A DNA stretch of 64,000 nt from Halomonas alkaliantarctica (GCF_029854215.1 NZ_CP122961.1:3038001-3102000); one strand, 5' to 3'. Shown: positions 25,200 to 34,244, counted from the stretch's first letter. Numbers and translations are program-made. Notes: generated from the sequence alone by a model not told the origin.

Positions 25200-26711
25200 T
25201 TACTTCGCCGTGGGCATTACAAACTCAGCCCCGGCATCAATCGAATCGGACCAGCGCTGCATAATCGATTTCTGCTTGGTGTAGAAACGCACACCTTCTT
25301 CGCCGTAGGCGTGGGTATCACCAAACATCGAGCGCTTCCAGCCCCCAAAGCCGTGCCACGCCATAGGCACCGGAATGGGCACATTGATACCTACCATGCC
25401 GACCTGAATGCGGCGGCCAAACTCCCGCGCCACCGTACCGCTTTCGGTAAAGCAGCTAACGCCGTTGCCAAACTCGTGGTCGTTAATCAACTGGATCGCG
25501 GTGGCGATATCCGGCACCCGCACGCAGACCAGCACCGGGCCAAAAATTTCTTCTTTGTAGATCGTCATCTCGGGAGTGACATTGTCAAAAAGCGTGCCGC
25601 CCATCCAGAACCCTTCGGCGCACTCATCCCCCGCCGTAGAGGTGTCAAAGGTGCGGCCGTCTACCACCAGTTCAGCGCCTTCAGCCACGCCTTTTTCGAT
25701 ATATCCGGTAATCCTCTGGTGGGCTTGGCGAGTCACAATGGGGCCCATTTCCGCATCCAGCTGCATGCCATCTTTTACTTTTAGCGCTTTAGCCCGCTCC
25801 GCCAGTGCTGGCACGACTTTGTCCGCCACATCGCCGACCAGCACCGCCACGCTAATCGCCATGCAACGCTCACCGGCGGAGCCATAGGCGGCACCGATCA
25901 GCGCATCGACGGCTTTATCCAAATGCGCATCCGGCATCACTACCATGTGGTTTTTGGCGCCGCCCAAGGCTTGAATGCGCTTGCCATTGCGGGCGCCGCG
26001 CTCGTAGATCAGGTTGGCAATCGGCGTCGAGCCCACAAACGACAGCGCTTTAACGTGCGGATGGTCGATGAGTGCTTCCACGGCGTCTTTATCACCCTGC
26101 ACAACGTTGAACACGCCATCAGGCAGACCTGCCTGTTTTAGCAAATCAGCCATCAGCAGCGAAGCGCTAGGGTCGAGCGGGCTGGGTTTCAAAATAAACG
26201 TATTACCCGCCGCAATTGCCAGCGGGAACATCCACATCGGCACCATGGCGGGGAAATTAAACGGCGTTATACCAGCCACGACGCCTAACGGCTGGCGCAG
26301 CGTCCAATTATCAATCCCGGTACTCACCTGCTCGGTATAATCACCTTTGAGCAACTGCGGGATACCGCAGGCAAATTCAACAATATCAATACCGCGAGCC
26401 ACTTCACCCTGGGCGTCGGTGAATACCTTGCCGTGCTCTTTGGTAATCGCTTCGGCCAGCTCATCTTTATGGACGTTCAGTAGCTCTAAAAACTTGAACA
26501 TTACCCGGGCGCGCCGGATGGGCGGGGTATCCGCCCAGGCGGAAAAAGCAGCTTGTGCGGCCTCTACCGCCGTATTGACGTCCGCCGGGGAAGCGAGCGA
26601 CACGCGTCCGGTCACACGGCCAGAGGCGGGGTTAAACACGTCCTGGGATTGAGAAGACTCCCCAGCGGTGACCTGGCCATTAATAAAGTGCTGAATCGCT
26701 GTTGTTGTCAT
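25200..26711 (-). CDS. mmsA: CoA-acylating methylmalonate-semialdehyde dehydrogenase
   Basis: Aldehyde dehydrogenase superfamily enzyme of 503 residues that converts methylmalonate or malonate semialdehyde with CoA and NAD to propionyl-CoA or acetyl-CoA, in valine, beta-alanine or inositol breakdown. The hallmarks are [14 protein letters not shown] (148-161), LGGAKNH replacing the general-base Glu region of ordinary ALDHs (249-255), and the catalytic Cys283 in AGERCMAIS. The missing Glu after LGG is characteristic of the CoA-dependent members. The ATG at 26711 follows a gap of 180 bases to the divergent LysR gene. mmsB and other valine genes are absent here. Confidence 0.95.
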   Translation of the reverse strand: MTTTAIQHFINGQVTAGESSQSQDVFNPASGRVTGRVSLASPADVNTAVEAAQAAFSAWADTPPIRRARVMFKFLELLNVHKDELAEAITKEHGKVFTDAQGEVARGIDIVEFACGIPQLLKGDYTEQVSTGIDNWTLRQPLGVVAGITPFNFPAMVPMWMFPLAIAAGNTFILKPSPLDPSASLLMADLLKQAGLPDGVFNVVQGDKDAVEALIDHPHVKALSFVGSTPIANLIYERGARNGKRIQALGGAKNHMVVMPDAHLDKAVDALIGAAYGSAGERCMAISVAVLVGDVADKVVPALAERAKALKVKDGMQLDAEMGPIVTRQAHQRITGYIEKGVAEGAELVVDGRTFDTSTAGDECAEGFWMGGTLFDNVTPEMTIYKEEIFGPVLVCVRVPDIATAIQLINDHEFGNGVSCFTESGTVAREFGRRIQVGMVGINVPIPVPMAWHGFGGWKRSMFGDTHAYGEEGVRFYTKQKSIMQRWSDSIDAGAEFVMPTAK

Positions 26712-26891
26712 GGTATTACCTGTTTTTTAGAACGCATGTTAAGAACACGTGTGAAGAGCTTGCCTAAAAACGCTTGCTAGCAAGAGTCTAATAACAGCCT
26801 AGCCTACCGAGTGCTGCGAACGGATCAATTGAGTTATTTAAAAGCCAGTTATAAGCTCTGCTAATATCACAGCACGCATTTGAGGGCCATC

Positions 26892-27800
26892 ATGCAAGAG
26901 TACGCCACACTGCGCGCCTTCGTGGCCGTTGCACGAACGGGCAGCGTGTCACGCGCCGCAGAACAGCTACACCTAACCCAACCGGCCATTAGCCTAAAGT
27001 TGAAGCAGCTGCAGGCGAATATCGGCCTCACGCTATTTACTCGGCGTCCTCAGGGTCTAGCGCTGACGGCCGACGGCCATGCGTTGCTACCTGCCGCTGA
27101 AAAGGCTCTGGCCAGCGCCCAGGCGTTTGAGCAAACCGCCGGAACGTTACACAGCACGCTGCGCGGCAAGCTCTCAATCGGCACCATCGTTGACCCCGAA
27201 TTTCTTCGTCTGGGGGCCTTTTTAAGCCGCCTGATGGCCCGTGCGCCGCAGTTAGAAACCGAACTGCATCATGGGATGAGCGGCAGCGTGCTTAATCGCA
27301 TTGAACAAGGCGACTTAGATGTGGGGTTCTACCTGGCGCCGCCTGGGCAAGGCCCTGGAAAAGGCCATGAGACGCTGGCTTGGCGTGAGCTAACCCACTT
27401 TGATTATCACGTGATTGCCCCTGCAGGCTGGGAAAACCGACTCATTGATACGCGTTGGGAGCACTTAGCCACGCTGCCATGGATCGTTACGCCTCAAGAC
27501 TCCGCCCACCACCGGCTGTTAAAGCAGGCGCTGGCACCGAGCGGCGCAGTTCCCAATCGGGTAGCCCAGGTGGATCAGGAGGCCTGCATGCTTGACCTGG
27601 TGCGCGCAGGCGTTGGTCTAAGCCTGGCCCGAGACGCCCTAGCGATGACCGAGCGCCAGGAGAGCGGCTTGGCAGTAGCGGAGAAAATTCGCCTGCCCTG
27701 CGCATTAAGCTTTATTTGGCGTCATGACAGCACCAACGAATCGACTGTCAACGCTGCGCTCAGTACGCTGGATGAAGTATGGCCCCATCGTCTTGGCTAA
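26892..27800 (+). CDS. LysR-family transcriptional regulator
   Basis: Regulator of 302 residues with the N-terminal helix-turn-helix at about 17-36 (GSVSRAAEQLHLTQPAISLK) and a periplasmic-binding-like effector domain from about 90. The ATG at 26892 has GAGG six bases upstream and is preferred to a TTG four codons earlier. It is divergent from mmsA and the GMC oxidoreductase gene, the arrangement expected for a LysR activator of that pair. The ligand may be one of the pathway intermediates (inference). Confidence 0.92.
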   Translation: MQEYATLRAFVAVARTGSVSRAAEQLHLTQPAISLKLKQLQANIGLTLFTRRPQGLALTADGHALLPAAEKALASAQAFEQTAGTLHSTLRGKLSIGTIVDPEFLRLGAFLSRLMARAPQLETELHHGMSGSVLNRIEQGDLDVGFYLAPPGQGPGKGHETLAWRELTHFDYHVIAPAGWENRLIDTRWEHLATLPWIVTPQDSAHHRLLKQALAPSGAVPNRVAQVDQEACMLDLVRAGVGLSLARDALAMTERQESGLAVAEKIRLPCALSFIWRHDSTNESTVNAALSTLDEVWPHRLG

Positions 27801-27848
27801 GTCTTAAAAAAGGGTTATGGGAAAGGGGCTGTAAGGAAAGGGAACACC

Positions 27849-28562
27849 ATGCCACTAATCAACTCAATAACAGGCAGTAACTCGTCCCCCGCCACTGGAG
27901 TGCTTGCAATGATCCGCCTGTCCCCTCTTCGTCCATTCACGCTTGGCGTATTGGCTGCCGCTGGCCTAATCAGCCCTTCCCTTCAAGCCCAGTCCTCTCA
28001 AGACCAGTCTTCGCCACAACAAAGCAATGCAGAAGCGACCTTTGCCGGTGGCTGCTTCTGGTGTATGGAGCCGCCGTACGATAAACAACCCGGCGTCACT
28101 GCTACCATTTCCGGCTATATCGGCGGCGAGCTAGAAAACCCCAGCTACGAAGAGGTCTCCAAGGGCGGTACTGGCCATGCTGAAGTCGTGCAAATCGAAT
28201 ACGACTCCGAGCAGATCAGCTACGCGCAGCTCTTAGAAATCTTCTGGCACAACATCGACCCCTTTGCGGTCGATCGTCAGTTCTGTGATGTGGGCGATCA
28301 ATACCGCTCGGCGATTTTCTATCATGATGAAGCACAGCGTGAGCTGGCTGAAGCGTCCAAAGCCGAAATGGAGGCGCGCTTTGACCGGGAGATCGCCACA
28401 CAAATAGTACCAGCCACTACGTTCTGGCCTGCTGAGGCGTACCACCAGGACTATTATCAAAAGAACCCCGTGCGCTATAAGTTCTACCGCTACAGCTGTG
28501 GTCGCGACGGCCGCCTGGAAGAAGTGTGGGGAGAAGAAGCCGGAGGACCTTCGTTTGAGTAG
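27849..28562 (+). CDS. msrA: Peptide-methionine (S)-S-oxide reductase, exported form
   Basis: MsrA domain of the usual size at residues about 62-225 with the catalytic motif GGCFWCME (Cys69). A C-terminal Cys in YRYSCGRDG can serve as the resolving thiol. The first 48 residues contain a signal-like hydrophobic stretch ending in SLQAQ, so the enzyme is probably periplasmic, where it would repair oxidised methionines in envelope proteins. AAGGAAAGGG stands before the ATG at 27849; a second ATG at 27909 would start right at the basic end of the signal peptide but has a weaker ribosome site. It is convergent with the sigma-54 regulator gene. Confidence 0.93.
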   Translation: MPLINSITGSNSSPATGVLAMIRLSPLRPFTLGVLAAAGLISPSLQAQSSQDQSSPQQSNAEATFAGGCFWCMEPPYDKQPGVTATISGYIGGELENPSYEEVSKGGTGHAEVVQIEYDSEQISYAQLLEIFWHNIDPFAVDRQFCDVGDQYRSAIFYHDEAQRELAEASKAEMEARFDREIATQIVPATTFWPAEAYHQDYYQKNPVRYKFYRYSCGRDGRLEEVWGEEAGGPSFE

Positions 28563-28579
28563 TAGATGCACAATATAAA

Positions 28580-30166
28580 CTAACGCCAGCGCCGCTGCTT
28601 TTTCACCAACGTCGACTGATCGATTCCCAGTACAGCGGCCGCTGCGCGCGTCGTACCATGCTTGGTAAGTGCTTGCTGAATGAGTTGCTGTTCAAACCGC
28701 TTAACCTGCTCTCGCAGATCACCACTCACGTACTCTAAACTAACCGGCAGAGCGGGAAATACCTCACTCGGCAGCGTAGTGGTAGTGATCTCATCCTCTA
28801 CGGCCGTGACGGCTAAGCGCTCGGTTAAATTGATCAGCTCGCGGATATTGCCAGGCCATGAGTAGTTCGAAAGTAGTTCCAACGCTTCGGGGTTCCAGCG
28901 CCTATTCACATCGTGCAACTGATTGAAGTGGTCTAGGTAATAGTTCAGTAAGGGGATTACCTCATCGCGACGTTGCCGCAAAGGGGGTAACCATAGGGGC
29001 ACCACACTTATGCGATAAAATAGATCCTCGCGAAAGCTCCCTTTCTTAACATGGTCGTTTAAATTCTGATGGGTAGCGGTAATCAGGCGCACGTTGGTAT
29101 GACGAAAAGCTGTCCCGCCTACTGGCAAATAGCGATTTTCTTCCACCACTTTGAGTAGTTTCACCTGCAACGCGAGGGGTAGATCGCCGATTTCATCCAG
29201 AAAAAGCGTGCCCCCATGAGCCACATCCAGTAGCCCCTGCTTACCTCTTGGCGTAGCCCCGGTAAACGCCCCAGCGGCATAGCCAAACAGTTCTGCTTCC
29301 AGCAACCCTTCCGGAAATGCCGCACAGTTAAGCTCCATAAACGGCCCTTCCGCACGGTCACTTTGCTGATGTATATAGCGCGCCAACAGCGTTTTACCGG
29401 TACCCGTTTCGCCTTGAATCAAGATCTTCGCGGTTGATTTCGCCACTCGCTTAGCAAGCGCAAAGCAAGGTTCGGTTTGCTGGCTGGTAATCACCCCAGG
29501 CGCACTTAGTGACGTTATCTCAGGTACTCTATACGCCTCACGAATGCGCTGGATCTGCTCTAACTGCTCCTGGGCGTGTTTCGCCAGCAACAGCTCGGTA
29601 ATGTCACGCACACTGGTAACCACGTAGGCAATGGAGCCATCGGCATTGAACATGGGCGTCCCGGTCACAACAATCTTGCGACTGCCATGAATGGTCTGCA
29701 CCAGCGTAATCGGACGACGTTCCCGGATAACCTCCAACGAGGCTGACTTAGAAATGAACCCCGCCTTCACCAAGTCAGCCATATGAAAGCCCACTACCTC
29801 CGCACGTGAAATACCCGTGATACGTTCATAAGCTTTATTGATCGTCACCGTAATACCATTGGCATCGGTGATATAAACACCGTCATGCAAGGCATCCAGA
29901 AAAGAACGTAATGGCTCTTGGTCAAAGCCAGATGAATCAACGCATTCAGCCTCCGTCTGAGGTTTAATGCCTGTTACACGGTAGCGCATACACTCGCCTA
30001 CCAACTGGCCTAGCGCCGCGTCGCGCTGTGCCTTTTCAATATCGGTGCGGGTTAATACCCCAATCACCTGACCGTGGGTATCAAATACCTCAACCGCATC
30101 AGTGCCGTGCAAATCAAATAACGGCAGCGCGGCTTCCAACGACAGGCACTCTTCGATACGTTGCAT
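28580..30166 (-). CDS. Sigma-54-dependent activator with N-terminal CBS-like and PAS domains
   Basis: Enhancer-binding protein of 528 residues. Residues 1-70 look like part of a CBS domain (VEVFDTHGQVIGVLTRTDI). A PAS domain follows (about 85-195; HDGVYITDANGIT). The AAA+ domain has Walker A GETGTGKT (252-259), the sigma-54 contact loop GAFTGA (299-304) and Walker B LFLDE (321-325). A Fis-type helix-turn-helix ends the protein (about 503-528). No receiver domain is present, so it senses a ligand or redox state, not a kinase signal. GGAG precedes the ATG. It is the last gene of the alcohol dehydrogenase-permease cluster, and a sigma-54 promoter lies in front of that cluster, so self-contained control is likely. 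Confidence 0.92.
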   Translation of the reverse strand: MQRIEECLSLEAALPLFDLHGTDAVEVFDTHGQVIGVLTRTDIEKAQRDAALGQLVGECMRYRVTGIKPQTEAECVDSSGFDQEPLRSFLDALHDGVYITDANGITVTINKAYERITGISRAEVVGFHMADLVKAGFISKSASLEVIRERRPITLVQTIHGSRKIVVTGTPMFNADGSIAYVVTSVRDITELLLAKHAQEQLEQIQRIREAYRVPEITSLSAPGVITSQQTEPCFALAKRVAKSTAKILIQGETGTGKTLLARYIHQQSDRAEGPFMELNCAAFPEGLLEAELFGYAAGAFTGATPRGKQGLLDVAHGGTLFLDEIGDLPLALQVKLLKVVEENRYLPVGGTAFRHTNVRLITATHQNLNDHVKKGSFREDLFYRISVVPLWLPPLRQRRDEVIPLLNYYLDHFNQLHDVNRRWNPEALELLSNYSWPGNIRELINLTERLAVTAVEDEITTTTLPSEVFPALPVSLEYVSGDLREQVKRFEQQLIQQALTKHGTTRAAAAVLGIDQSTLVKKQRRWR

Positions 30167-30186
30167 AACAGCTCTCCTGATAGACC

Positions 30187-30212
30187 GCGCCCACCGCTTT
30201 CACGGTGGGCGC
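30187..30212 (-). other. Perfect hairpin between permease and activator genes
   Basis: GCGCCCACCG (30187-30196) pairs with CGGTGGGCGC (30203-30212) over a six-base loop, in the 93-base gap between the two genes. No T run follows on the minus strand, so it may be an RNA-processing or partial-termination element that lowers activator expression. Confidence 0.6.
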
Positions 30213-30259
30213 TGGTTCTCAACCCCATAGCTTTTAAGCCACTATAAAGGCAGAGTCTG

Positions 30260-31681
30260 TTATTTGCGCAAAGCCACCACCGGTTCAGGATCAGTCTCAG
30301 GTAGCAATGCCTCATCCCAATCTTTCACGAAGGTTTTATCCACCTCGCCGGAGAAGAAGCGTTTGCCGTAAATTAACGCGCAGAGCAAGATACCTACCGC
30401 AAAAGCCCAAGTTGCACCTTTAATAACGAGCATGGCGGCAATAATGCCCGCAATACCCAAGTCCCGCTGGCTGCGCGCCTCCATAATGCCAATACGCACA
30501 CTCACGTAGCCCTGAATCAACAGTGTCAACGCCAGCGCTATCCCCAGAATCGGCTGCACCAAACTCACGATCGGCAGCAATAGTAATCCCGTATTGGTTC
30601 CCCAGCGAAACGAGCCAGAACCACCAAAGATAGAGTTCATCGCCGCTTTGCCCTGTTTGTAACGCTCCACCGTTACCACATGCATCGCAGCCCACAGCGG
30701 GCCACACATCACCACATCGGGGCCAAAGATACTCATCCCGAAGTTACGCCCACCAAAAATCATGTGTGCACGATTAGGATTATAGTCGATTTTTTCGTCC
30801 TGACGCTTCTCGTCAGCTTCTTCCAGCAACGCCTTGCTTTGTAGCACATCGCCAAACAGCACAATGTAAGCGGCGATAACGGTGGGTAGCGCGGTCAAAA
30901 ACATCGTCAGCGGCGGTAAGCCAACGCCAAACACTGTGTATTCGCTAAACATCAACGCAAAATCAGGCTGGCTAAACCCCCACTCCACATTCGGCCACGG
31001 CGCTTCACCAAACAGCGGAGCCACCACAATTGCCAGCACGATGATTGGGAAAATACCCAGCTTGCCTATGGCGCCCCACAGACCACCCTTTGCTTTCAGC
31101 TGGTTAAAATGGCGAGAGAAAATCAGATAAAACGCAACTCCCACAGCAATCGCAATGGTGAACGGGTACTGCTCAAAGCGGCCACCCTCATCAAAGACCA
31201 CCACAATGGCTGCCAGCCCAGCGCCCATAATGACACCTGCTTTGATCGCCGAAGGAATCAGTCGCACCACTTTACTGGCCATGCCAGTTGCCCCCAGTCC
31301 CAGAGCCAGCGCCCCCAGCATCATCTGGAAGGCAATCAACGCATGAACTCTGTCTACCCCCTCTGGAAAGGTCGATACATAAGCCATCAACAAAGGGATC
31401 GCAGGGGTAATCCAACCAGGAATAACCGGGTCACCCAGCAAGTGATGCATCAAATAGAGCAAGCCATTTAAAATGACGATGGCCAACGCTGCTTCAAACG
31501 GCATGCCGAGCAGCTGCATCATCAATGGGATCGCGGCGAGATCCACCGCGCACATCAATAGCCCTTGCAGGTAATCGGGCAGTTCAAAACGATAATGGTA
31601 AAACGGCAAGCGTAGTTTAAATGGCCCTAACGGTGTGTACGGGCTCTCTTCACCGTCAACGCGATGCTTCCAAGCGCTCAT
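30260..31681 (-). CDS. Polytopic permease, distantly NCS2/SLC23-like
   Basis: Inner-membrane protein of 473 residues with about 12-13 hydrophobic segments. Overall layout and the central segments (PGWITPAIPLL, MFLTALPTVIAAYIVLFGDV, and the later GGSGSFRWGTNTG loop) recall nucleobase or SulP-type carriers, but I do not recognise the family with confidence. It lies between the iron alcohol dehydrogenase and the sigma-54 activator gene on the same strand, so its substrate is probably the alcohol, its precursor or the product acid (inference). The N-terminal 20 residues and C-terminal tail are hydrophilic. Confidence 0.6.
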   Translation of the reverse strand: MSAWKHRVDGEESPYTPLGPFKLRLPFYHYRFELPDYLQGLLMCAVDLAAIPLMMQLLGMPFEAALAIVILNGLLYLMHHLLGDPVIPGWITPAIPLLMAYVSTFPEGVDRVHALIAFQMMLGALALGLGATGMASKVVRLIPSAIKAGVIMGAGLAAIVVVFDEGGRFEQYPFTIAIAVGVAFYLIFSRHFNQLKAKGGLWGAIGKLGIFPIIVLAIVVAPLFGEAPWPNVEWGFSQPDFALMFSEYTVFGVGLPPLTMFLTALPTVIAAYIVLFGDVLQSKALLEEADEKRQDEKIDYNPNRAHMIFGGRNFGMSIFGPDVVMCGPLWAAMHVVTVERYKQGKAAMNSIFGGSGSFRWGTNTGLLLLPIVSLVQPILGIALALTLLIQGYVSVRIGIMEARSQRDLGIAGIIAAMLVIKGATWAFAVGILLCALIYGKRFFSGEVDKTFVKDWDEALLPETDPEPVVALRK

Positions 31682-31738
31682 GGCATGGACTCCTGTTTTA
31701 AAGTTATTAGTATGTTTAATATTTGTGGTTATGGAGTG

Positions 31739-32911
31739 TTAGTAAGCGGCGTGGTAAATCGCCTCAACATCCGCAAGCGTTAACACTCGCGGATTATTAC
31801 GCAGCAAACGTTCTACCTTAATGGCCTCGGCGGCCAGTTCAGGAATGGCAGATTCAGGAATATCAAACGAGCGTAAACCGGAAGGAATCTCCACATCAGC
31901 GCACAGTTTATGCATGCGCTTGATAACAGCATTGGCTACTGCATCATCCGAAAGCCCAGCCACGGGTTCATCAAAAGCCACCGCAATGCCACGAAAGCGA
32001 TCAACACACGCCAGCTTGTTCCACTCCATGACAAAGGGCAGTAACAGCGCATTAGTCACCCCATGGGCCAAGTGGTAACGCCCACCTAGTGGATATGCCA
32101 ACGCATGTACTCCCCCCACGCCGGCATTACCAAACGCCAAACCTGCCAACAGACTGCCGGTGGCCATATCCTCACGGGCCTGTAGATTATTGGGATTGTC
32201 AAACGCCTTTGGTAGCGCATGCACAATTAGATTCATTGCCTTAACCGCCAACGCATCGGTAATCGGCGTTGAAAAGTTAGATAAATACGCCTCCACCGCA
32301 TGCACCAACGCATCTACTCCGCTGGCAGCCGTCACAGAACGCGGGCAGCTCAACGTAAGCTCAGGCGAGACAATGGCGACATCCGGTAATAAGCAGTCAC
32401 TTACGATGCCCTTCTTCATCTGCTGGGCTTTATCCGACAAAATCGCAATATTAGTCACTTCAGAACCGGTGCCCGCCGTAGTGGGCATGGCGATTAAAGG
32501 TATTCCGCGTTGGGCTACCTTATTCTCGCCAAACAATCCCTCAAGTGGACCCTCATAGTGCGCATATACCGCCACGCACTTAGCGATGTCTATTGCACTT
32601 CCGCCGCCTACGGCTATAACGCTGTCGTGTTTTCCATCATTGAAAGCACGAGTGCAAATTTCGACTATTTCAACTTCAGGCTCGGGCGCTACCTGATCAA
32701 ACACCTCGTAGGACACATTGAGTGCCATAAGCTGTTCAGTGACGATCTCCAACGTGCCTGAAGCCACCACACCGCTGTCGGTAACAAGCAAGGGGCTCTT
32801 CATTCCCAGCGATTGGACGTATGACTGCAACTGCTGTGCAGCCCCATGACCGGTAATCAACTTACCGGCACTTTTAAAGCTACTTACTCGATTAAGGGGA
32901 CTTAACTGCAT
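31739..32911 (-). CDS. Iron-containing alcohol dehydrogenase
   Basis: Group III (Fe-dependent) alcohol dehydrogenase of 390 residues. The NAD-binding GGGSAID is at 102-108 and TTAGTGSE at 144-151. The four metal ligands expected from FucO are visible as Asp200 and His204 (GVDALVHAVEAY), His269 (GGVHALAYPLGG) and His283 (YHLAHGVTNA). It oxidises a primary alcohol or reduces an aldehyde with NAD(H); the substrate is not predictable. It is the first gene after a strong sigma-54 promoter and is followed by the permease and activator genes. Confidence 0.94.
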   Translation of the reverse strand: MQLSPLNRVSSFKSAGKLITGHGAAQQLQSYVQSLGMKSPLLVTDSGVVASGTLEIVTEQLMALNVSYEVFDQVAPEPEVEIVEICTRAFNDGKHDSVIAVGGGSAIDIAKCVAVYAHYEGPLEGLFGENKVAQRGIPLIAMPTTAGTGSEVTNIAILSDKAQQMKKGIVSDCLLPDVAIVSPELTLSCPRSVTAASGVDALVHAVEAYLSNFSTPITDALAVKAMNLIVHALPKAFDNPNNLQAREDMATGSLLAGLAFGNAGVGGVHALAYPLGGRYHLAHGVTNALLLPFVMEWNKLACVDRFRGIAVAFDEPVAGLSDDAVANAVIKRMHKLCADVEIPSGLRSFDIPESAIPELAAEAIKVERLLRNNPRVLTLADVEAIYHAAY

Positions 32912-32998
32912 TTGGCGTTTCCTATTAGCGTTTTATTGGTTGTTGTACCAGCACCATCGCCCCATAGAGGTATGTATGCATGCTGGCTACTTGCTACA

Positions 32999-33016
32999 TA
33001 GCAAACGCCGTGCCAA
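32999..33016 (-). promoter_or_regulatory. Sigma-54 (-24/-12) promoter
   Basis: On the minus strand this reads TTGGCACGGCGTTTGCTA, matching the consensus TGGCACG-N4-TTGC at every fixed position. It lies about 90-105 bases before the ATG of the iron alcohol dehydrogenase gene. The activator encoded at the end of the same cluster is a sigma-54 enhancer-binding protein. Confidence 0.9.
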
Positions 33017-33338
33017 CCCAAAACAATAAACAAGATATTGATTTTTAAGAAAAAAAATTCAACATACAGCTTTGCATAAAAAAGTGGCAGATATTAGCGA
33101 GCCAATAAATCATCGGAAAAACACATTTTGATGATTTTATTCATCAACATATTAGTGCGGTTTCCAAGAGCCCAGAAAGTACACGCTTAAAACATGCATA
33201 TCTTCACTATTTATCGCAATGCGATAAATAATAACTCTTGCCGATAAATAAAAAGTCGCCTAGGCTCTGAAGTGACGTTACCGAAAAGTTTTTAACAAAG
33301 CGTAAATAACAATCCCCAACACTCTCGATGGTGACCCA
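33017..33338. promoter_or_regulatory. AT-rich regulatory gap between the sigma-54 operon and the ABC importer operon
   Basis: The 427 bases from 32912 to 33338 hold no gene. Apart from the sigma-54 promoter the stretch is AT-rich, where enhancer sites for the activator would be expected, and it carries the dyad at 33208-33230. No ORF with a ribosome site and no RNA gene were seen. Confidence 0.6.
33208..33250. promoter_or_regulatory. Perfect 23-bp dyad plus a third half-site (candidate operator)
   Basis: TATTTATCGC (33208-33217) and GCGATAAATA (33221-33230) form a perfect inverted repeat with three bases between. A third copy, CGATAAATA (33242-33250), follows 20 bases after the second, two helical turns on. 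It is 89-131 bases before the ABC binding-protein start. The IclR-type regulator of the same cluster is the obvious candidate, but no such link is known. Confidence 0.65.
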
Positions 33339-34124
33339 ATGAAATCTAAATCTAACAGCCAACCTGTTCTTCACTTTAAAAAAGCGATGCTATTACCGGC
33401 AGTACTGGGCGCAGCCTTATCGCTCGGCGCCACCGCCAACGCGCAAGACGTACTGAAAGCCGGCGGAACGCCAAGCGGAATTCCGTTTACGTTTCTGGAC
33501 ATTCAAACCAATGAGATCACCGGTGCGATGGTCGATCTGGTCAATGCATTGGGCGAAGATATGGGCTATGAGGTCACTATTCAGGAGTCCCAGTTCAACG
33601 CATTAATACCCTCGCTGACCGCTGGGCATATCGACATTATTTCCGCCGCGATGCTGAAAACCGAAGAGCGCGCCAAACAGATCGCGTTCAGCGATGATGT
33701 CTACCCCTACGGTGAAGGCGTCGTTACCCGTCAAGACTACGATGGCGAGATCAACACACTGGAAGATCTCTCTGGCGAAGTGATTGGCGCCCAGGTAGGC
33801 ACCACTTATGTGGAACAGCTCAACAACATGGGCATTTTTCCTGAAATCCGAAATTACAACTCACTGGCAGACATGATGCGCGACATCTCGTTAGGCCGCA
33901 TTGTGGCAGGTGTCGGTGACGCCCCCATCATGGGTTATCACCTCAGCCAAGACCGCTTTCCAGAACTTCAGCTAGCCGACAACTACGAGCAACAGATGGT
34001 GGGTCATATTGGCTTTGCAGTTGACCAGGAAAACACCGAACTGCTGGAACAAGTGAACACCTCGCTTGCTCGCCTGAAAGAAAATGGCACCCTCGATGCC
34101 ATCTTCGAAGAGTGGGGCTTATAA
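33339..34124 (+). CDS. Amino-acid-type ABC transporter substrate-binding protein
   Basis: Periplasmic binding protein (family 3, SBP_bac_3) of 261 residues. A Sec signal peptide of about 35 residues ends in ATANAQ. The mature protein has the family signatures GTPSGIPFTFLD, VDLVNALGEDMGYEV and the QVGTTYVEQL hinge segment, and ends with EWGL. Ligands in this family are polar amino acids, opines or small amines; the close gene partners (permease, ATPase, FAD amine oxidase-like enzyme) point to an amine or amino acid. No strong ribosome site; GGTGA precedes the ATG. Confidence 0.9.
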   Translation: MKSKSNSQPVLHFKKAMLLPAVLGAALSLGATANAQDVLKAGGTPSGIPFTFLDIQTNEITGAMVDLVNALGEDMGYEVTIQESQFNALIPSLTAGHIDIISAAMLKTEERAKQIAFSDDVYPYGEGVVTRQDYDGEINTLEDLSGEVIGAQVGTTYVEQLNNMGIFPEIRNYNSLADMMRDISLGRIVAGVGDAPIMGYHLSQDRFPELQLADNYEQQMVGHIGFAVDQENTELLEQVNTSLARLKENGTLDAIFEEWGL

Positions 34125-34192
34125 GCCACCTTCAGGTAACCCACCGGCAGCTTTAACGCATCAGTCTGCTAATGATCACCCCAGCACCGCTT

Positions 34193-34214
34193 CACTACCC
34201 CTCCAGGGGTAGTG
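34193..34214 (+). other. Intra-operon hairpin after the binding-protein gene
   Basis: CACTACCCCT (34193-34202) pairs with AGGGGTAGTG (34205-34214) almost without a loop. It lies in the 120-base gap between the binding protein and permease genes. Such hairpins often protect the binding-protein mRNA and give more of it than of the membrane parts. Confidence 0.6.
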
Positions 34215-34244
34215 GAAGAAGTGCATGCAAAATAAAGGCTTCCC

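Noticed and set aside
23503..26711. Choline-to-betaine (bet) operon
   Set aside because: The aldehyde dehydrogenase partner is MmsA, not BetB, and no BetI is present; the regulator is LysR.
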